Below, in pieces: positions 61,642 through 64,000 of a DNA stretch of 64,000 nt. The stretch's first letter is position 1; each line of letters starts with the position of its first letter. The DNA lies in assembly GCA_027531395.1 (NCBI GenBank), contig JAPZRO010000001.1:124001-188000 (forward strand), read 5' to 3'. The notes below the pieces were generated by a model. It was not told the origin of the DNA. It saw only the letters and a program-made list of their open reading frames with translations, and ran no database searches. The DNA is from Porphyrobacter sp. GTDB taxonomy: Bacteria; Pseudomonadota; Alphaproteobacteria; Sphingomonadales; Sphingomonadaceae. A program made the position numbers and the translations under genes.

Positions 61642-62259
61642 TCACCCGGCGACAGCCCTTTGTTCCACGGAGATGGTGGCCTTACCCGCTGTCGCGTCGC
61701 TGAGGGTCTTGGCCGCGGTGACAGTCAGCACCACAGCGGCGAGGATCCCCGATGCGATCCCCACGATCGCACCCAGCCGGAACAGCACGGCGTGTTCGCC
61801 ATCGAGCACTCCGGGGACCACCCGCGGTTCGCCCGGCCTCAGCCAGGGCGCCTGATCGAGCAGCGGCATCGCGTCGCTCATCACCAGTTGTCCGGGGTCA
61901 TCCCGCAGCAAGGGGTCGCCGAAACCGGCCGGGCCGATAATCTGCTTTTTCGTGTATGCAACTTCGCTGAAGGGCTTGAGGCTATCTGCATCCGCAACAA
62001 CCTCTAGGGGCTGTCCCTCAGGCATGTCGTCGCGCTCGGCGCCGGGCGGCGGCGGGGGCAGCGTCGCCCGGTAATTCTCGACCAGCTCGCCGAGGCTGCC
62101 CGCGTCGTATAAGTCCTTGAGCGCGCGGATATGCTGGTTGATCCGGGTTTCGGATACGCCGAGTTCCTGCGCAATGACCTTGATCGGCACGCGCCGGTCA
62201 ATGCGTTCCATCACGGCTTGTTGCCTGTCGGTCAGCCGCCGCGCGGCTCCGGACGACAT
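61642..62259 (-). CDS. LuxR-type HTH protein with C-terminal TM
   Basis: LTDRQQAVMERIDRRVPIKVIAQELGVSETRINQHIRALKDLY; hydrophobic LGAIVGIASGILAAVVLTV near the C-terminus. Confidence 0.7.
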   Translation of the reverse strand: MSSGAARRLTDRQQAVMERIDRRVPIKVIAQELGVSETRINQHIRALKDLYDAGSLGELVENYRATLPPPPPGAERDDMPEGQPLEVVADADSLKPFSEVAYTKKQIIGPAGFGDPLLRDDPGQLVMSDAMPLLDQAPWLRPGEPRVVPGVLDGEHAVLFRLGAIVGIASGILAAVVLTVTAAKTLSDATAGKATISVEQRAVAG

Positions 62260-62348
62260 GACGCTTCTCCTTCAAACCTGAACCGAGGTTAGCTGACAAC
62301 GTAACCTATCCGGGAAACGATTGCACCGGATTTGGAGAGGATTGCAGT

Positions 62349-63548
62349 TCAAGCCGCCGAAGAGTTGACTCCGACCGACTGAAGGTAGCGCCGGATGTTG
62401 CGCGCGGCCTGCCGCAGGCGCTGCTCGTTCTCGACCATGGCGATGCGGACATAGCCCTCGCCGTTCTCGCCATAGCCTACACCCGGAGCGACCGCGACCT
62501 CGGCCTGGGTGAGCAATTGCTTGGAGAATTCGAGGCTCCCCATCGATTTCAGCGCCGGCGGCAGCGGGGCCCAGGCGAACATCGAGGCCGAGGGCGCGGG
62601 GATCTCCCACCCGGCACGGCCGAAAGCCTCGACCATCACGTCGCGGCGCTTGCGATAGAGCTCGCGGTTGGTCTCGATGATGTCCTGCGGGCCGTTCAAT
62701 GCCGCGCAGGCGGCCGCCTGGATCGGCGTGAAGGCGCCGTAGTCGAGATAGGACTTCACCCGCGTCAGCGCGGCGATCAGCTGCTTGTTGCCCACCGCAA
62801 AGCCCATCCGCCAGCCGGCCATCGAATAGGTCTTCGACATCGAGGTGAACTCGATCGCGACATCCTTCGCGCCCGGCACCTGCATGATCGAGGGCGTGGG
62901 ATTGCCGTCGAAATAGAGCTCGGAATAGGCAAGGTCGGAGACGACCCAGACCTGATTCTCCTTCGCCCACGCCACCAGCCGCTCGTAGAATGCGAGATCG
63001 ACCGTCTCGGCGGTGGGGTTCGACGGATAGCTCACCACCAGCACCGAGGGGCGCGGCACGGTGAAGTTCATCGCGCGTTCGAGCGATTCCCAGTAATGCT
63101 CGTCCGGCGTGGTCGGCACCGAGCGGATCGTGGCGCCGGCGATGATGAAGCCAAACGTGTGGATCGGGTAGCTGGGGTTGGGCGCCAGCACCACATCGCC
63201 CGGCGCGATGATCGCCGTGGCGAGGCTGGAGAGGCCCTCCTTCGAGCCCATCGTCACCACCACCTCGGTCTCGGGATCGAGCTCGACCCCGAACCGGCGC
63301 GCGTAATAGCCCGCCTGCGCGCGGCGCAGCCCGGGAATGCCCTTGGACTGCGAATAGCCATGCGCGTCGGGCTTGGCCGCGACTTCGCACAGCTTGTCGA
63401 TTACGTGCTGCGGCGGCGGCTGATCGGGATTGCCCATGCCCAGATCGATGATGTCCTGTCCGGCCAGACGGGCGGCGTGACGCATCGCATTGACCTCGGC
63501 GATCACATACGGCGGCATCCGCTTCATCCGGTAGAACTGGTCATTCAT
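62349..63548 (-). CDS. Class I/II aminotransferase (AlaC-like)
   Basis: IIDLGMGNPDQPPPQHVIDKL, SYPSNPTAETVDLAFYERLV, SMSKTYSMAGWRMGFAVGN. Confidence 0.92.
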   Translation of the reverse strand: MNDQFYRMKRMPPYVIAEVNAMRHAARLAGQDIIDLGMGNPDQPPPQHVIDKLCEVAAKPDAHGYSQSKGIPGLRRAQAGYYARRFGVELDPETEVVVTMGSKEGLSSLATAIIAPGDVVLAPNPSYPIHTFGFIIAGATIRSVPTTPDEHYWESLERAMNFTVPRPSVLVVSYPSNPTAETVDLAFYERLVAWAKENQVWVVSDLAYSELYFDGNPTPSIMQVPGAKDVAIEFTSMSKTYSMAGWRMGFAVGNKQLIAALTRVKSYLDYGAFTPIQAAACAALNGPQDIIETNRELYRKRRDVMVEAFGRAGWEIPAPSASMFAWAPLPPALKSMGSLEFSKQLLTQAEVAVAPGVGYGENGEGYVRIAMVENEQRLRQAARNIRRYLQSVGVNSSAA

Positions 63549-63736
63549 CGTCGTTCTTCTTCATCCTGCGTGGCTTGCCCTGCACCACTTGCACGCCGTG
63601 CAAGCGGGGGCGATATGCTCCCCTAAGCCAATAGCAGTCGCCGAGGAAAGGCGTTTTCGCTAGATTGCGGGTGGCGCGGCGGGTCACGGGCGGCCATGAT
63701 GGCGGCAAGACGCGGGTTTTGGGACATTTGCGGACA

Positions 63737-64000
63737 ATGGCTGACGACAAGGACATGATGGCGGGCATGGGGGCAGCGGCGGAGAGCATCCGCGGCTTTC
63801 TCGACATGCAGGGCAATGCCATGCGCGAGCTGTTTTCGGGCGCGTTCGGCGGATCGGGGGGCAGCGCTGCCACGCCCGAGGCGCTGGCAGCGCTGATGCC
63901 GCAGGGGATGGAGATGGGCGAGCTGGGCGAATGGGCCAGCGCCGCCACGCAGCTCCAGCAGCTGTGGCTCGATTTCGCGGCCTATCAGGCGAGCCAGGCG
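63737..64000 (+). CDS. Start of an open reading frame running off the window, possibly a PHA synthase (PhaC)-type N-terminus
   Basis: MADDKDMMAGMGAAAESIRGFLDMQGNAMRELF...GEWASAATQLQQLWLDFAAYQASQA, open to the window end. Confidence 0.4.
   Translation, partial: MADDKDMMAGMGAAAESIRGFLDMQGNAMRELFSGAFGGSGGSAATPEALAALMPQGMEMGELGEWASAATQLQQLWLDFAAYQASQA

Overview
This is a high-GC alphaproteobacterial chromosomal segment, most likely Sphingomonadales (Erythrobacter/Porphyrobacter-like). That placement is inferred from gene content and protein style, not from a database search. Most of the window is ordinary housekeeping and metabolism: a TonB receptor end, an S41 peptidase, periplasmic KatG, mmsA, a glycine-cleavage operon under a tandem glycine riboswitch, a methionine-synthesis operon with split MetH, an SSS/GH36/GH42 galactoside cluster, a BciA-like 8-vinyl reductase, and a class I aminotransferase. 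Three tRNA genes are visible: Gly-CCC, Thr-CGT and Cys-GCA, all on the minus strand. The outstanding feature is a roughly 18.5-kb block of visibly lower GC (about 36.14-54.69 kb). It is bounded by a 47-bp direct repeat (45/47 identical) of the 3' half of tRNA-Thr. The block carries a compact, divergently arranged type II secretion system (GspE/F/I and GspG/H-or-J/K/L/M/C/D), a PCu(A)C copper chaperone, two SCO proteins, two adjacent partial multicopper oxidases with complementary copper motifs (only the first has a Tat-like signal), a small lipid-free secreted protein and a short prepilin peptidase. I interpret it as a mobile, self-contained module for copper loading and extracellular secretion of an oxidase. 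The substrate is unknown; iodide or Mn(II) oxidation is a testable hypothesis. No integrase was found in the block. A second, decayed integration locus (an integrase N-terminus fused to a serine-hydrolase C-terminus) sits next to tRNA-Gly. All calls come from reading the translations; no searches were run.
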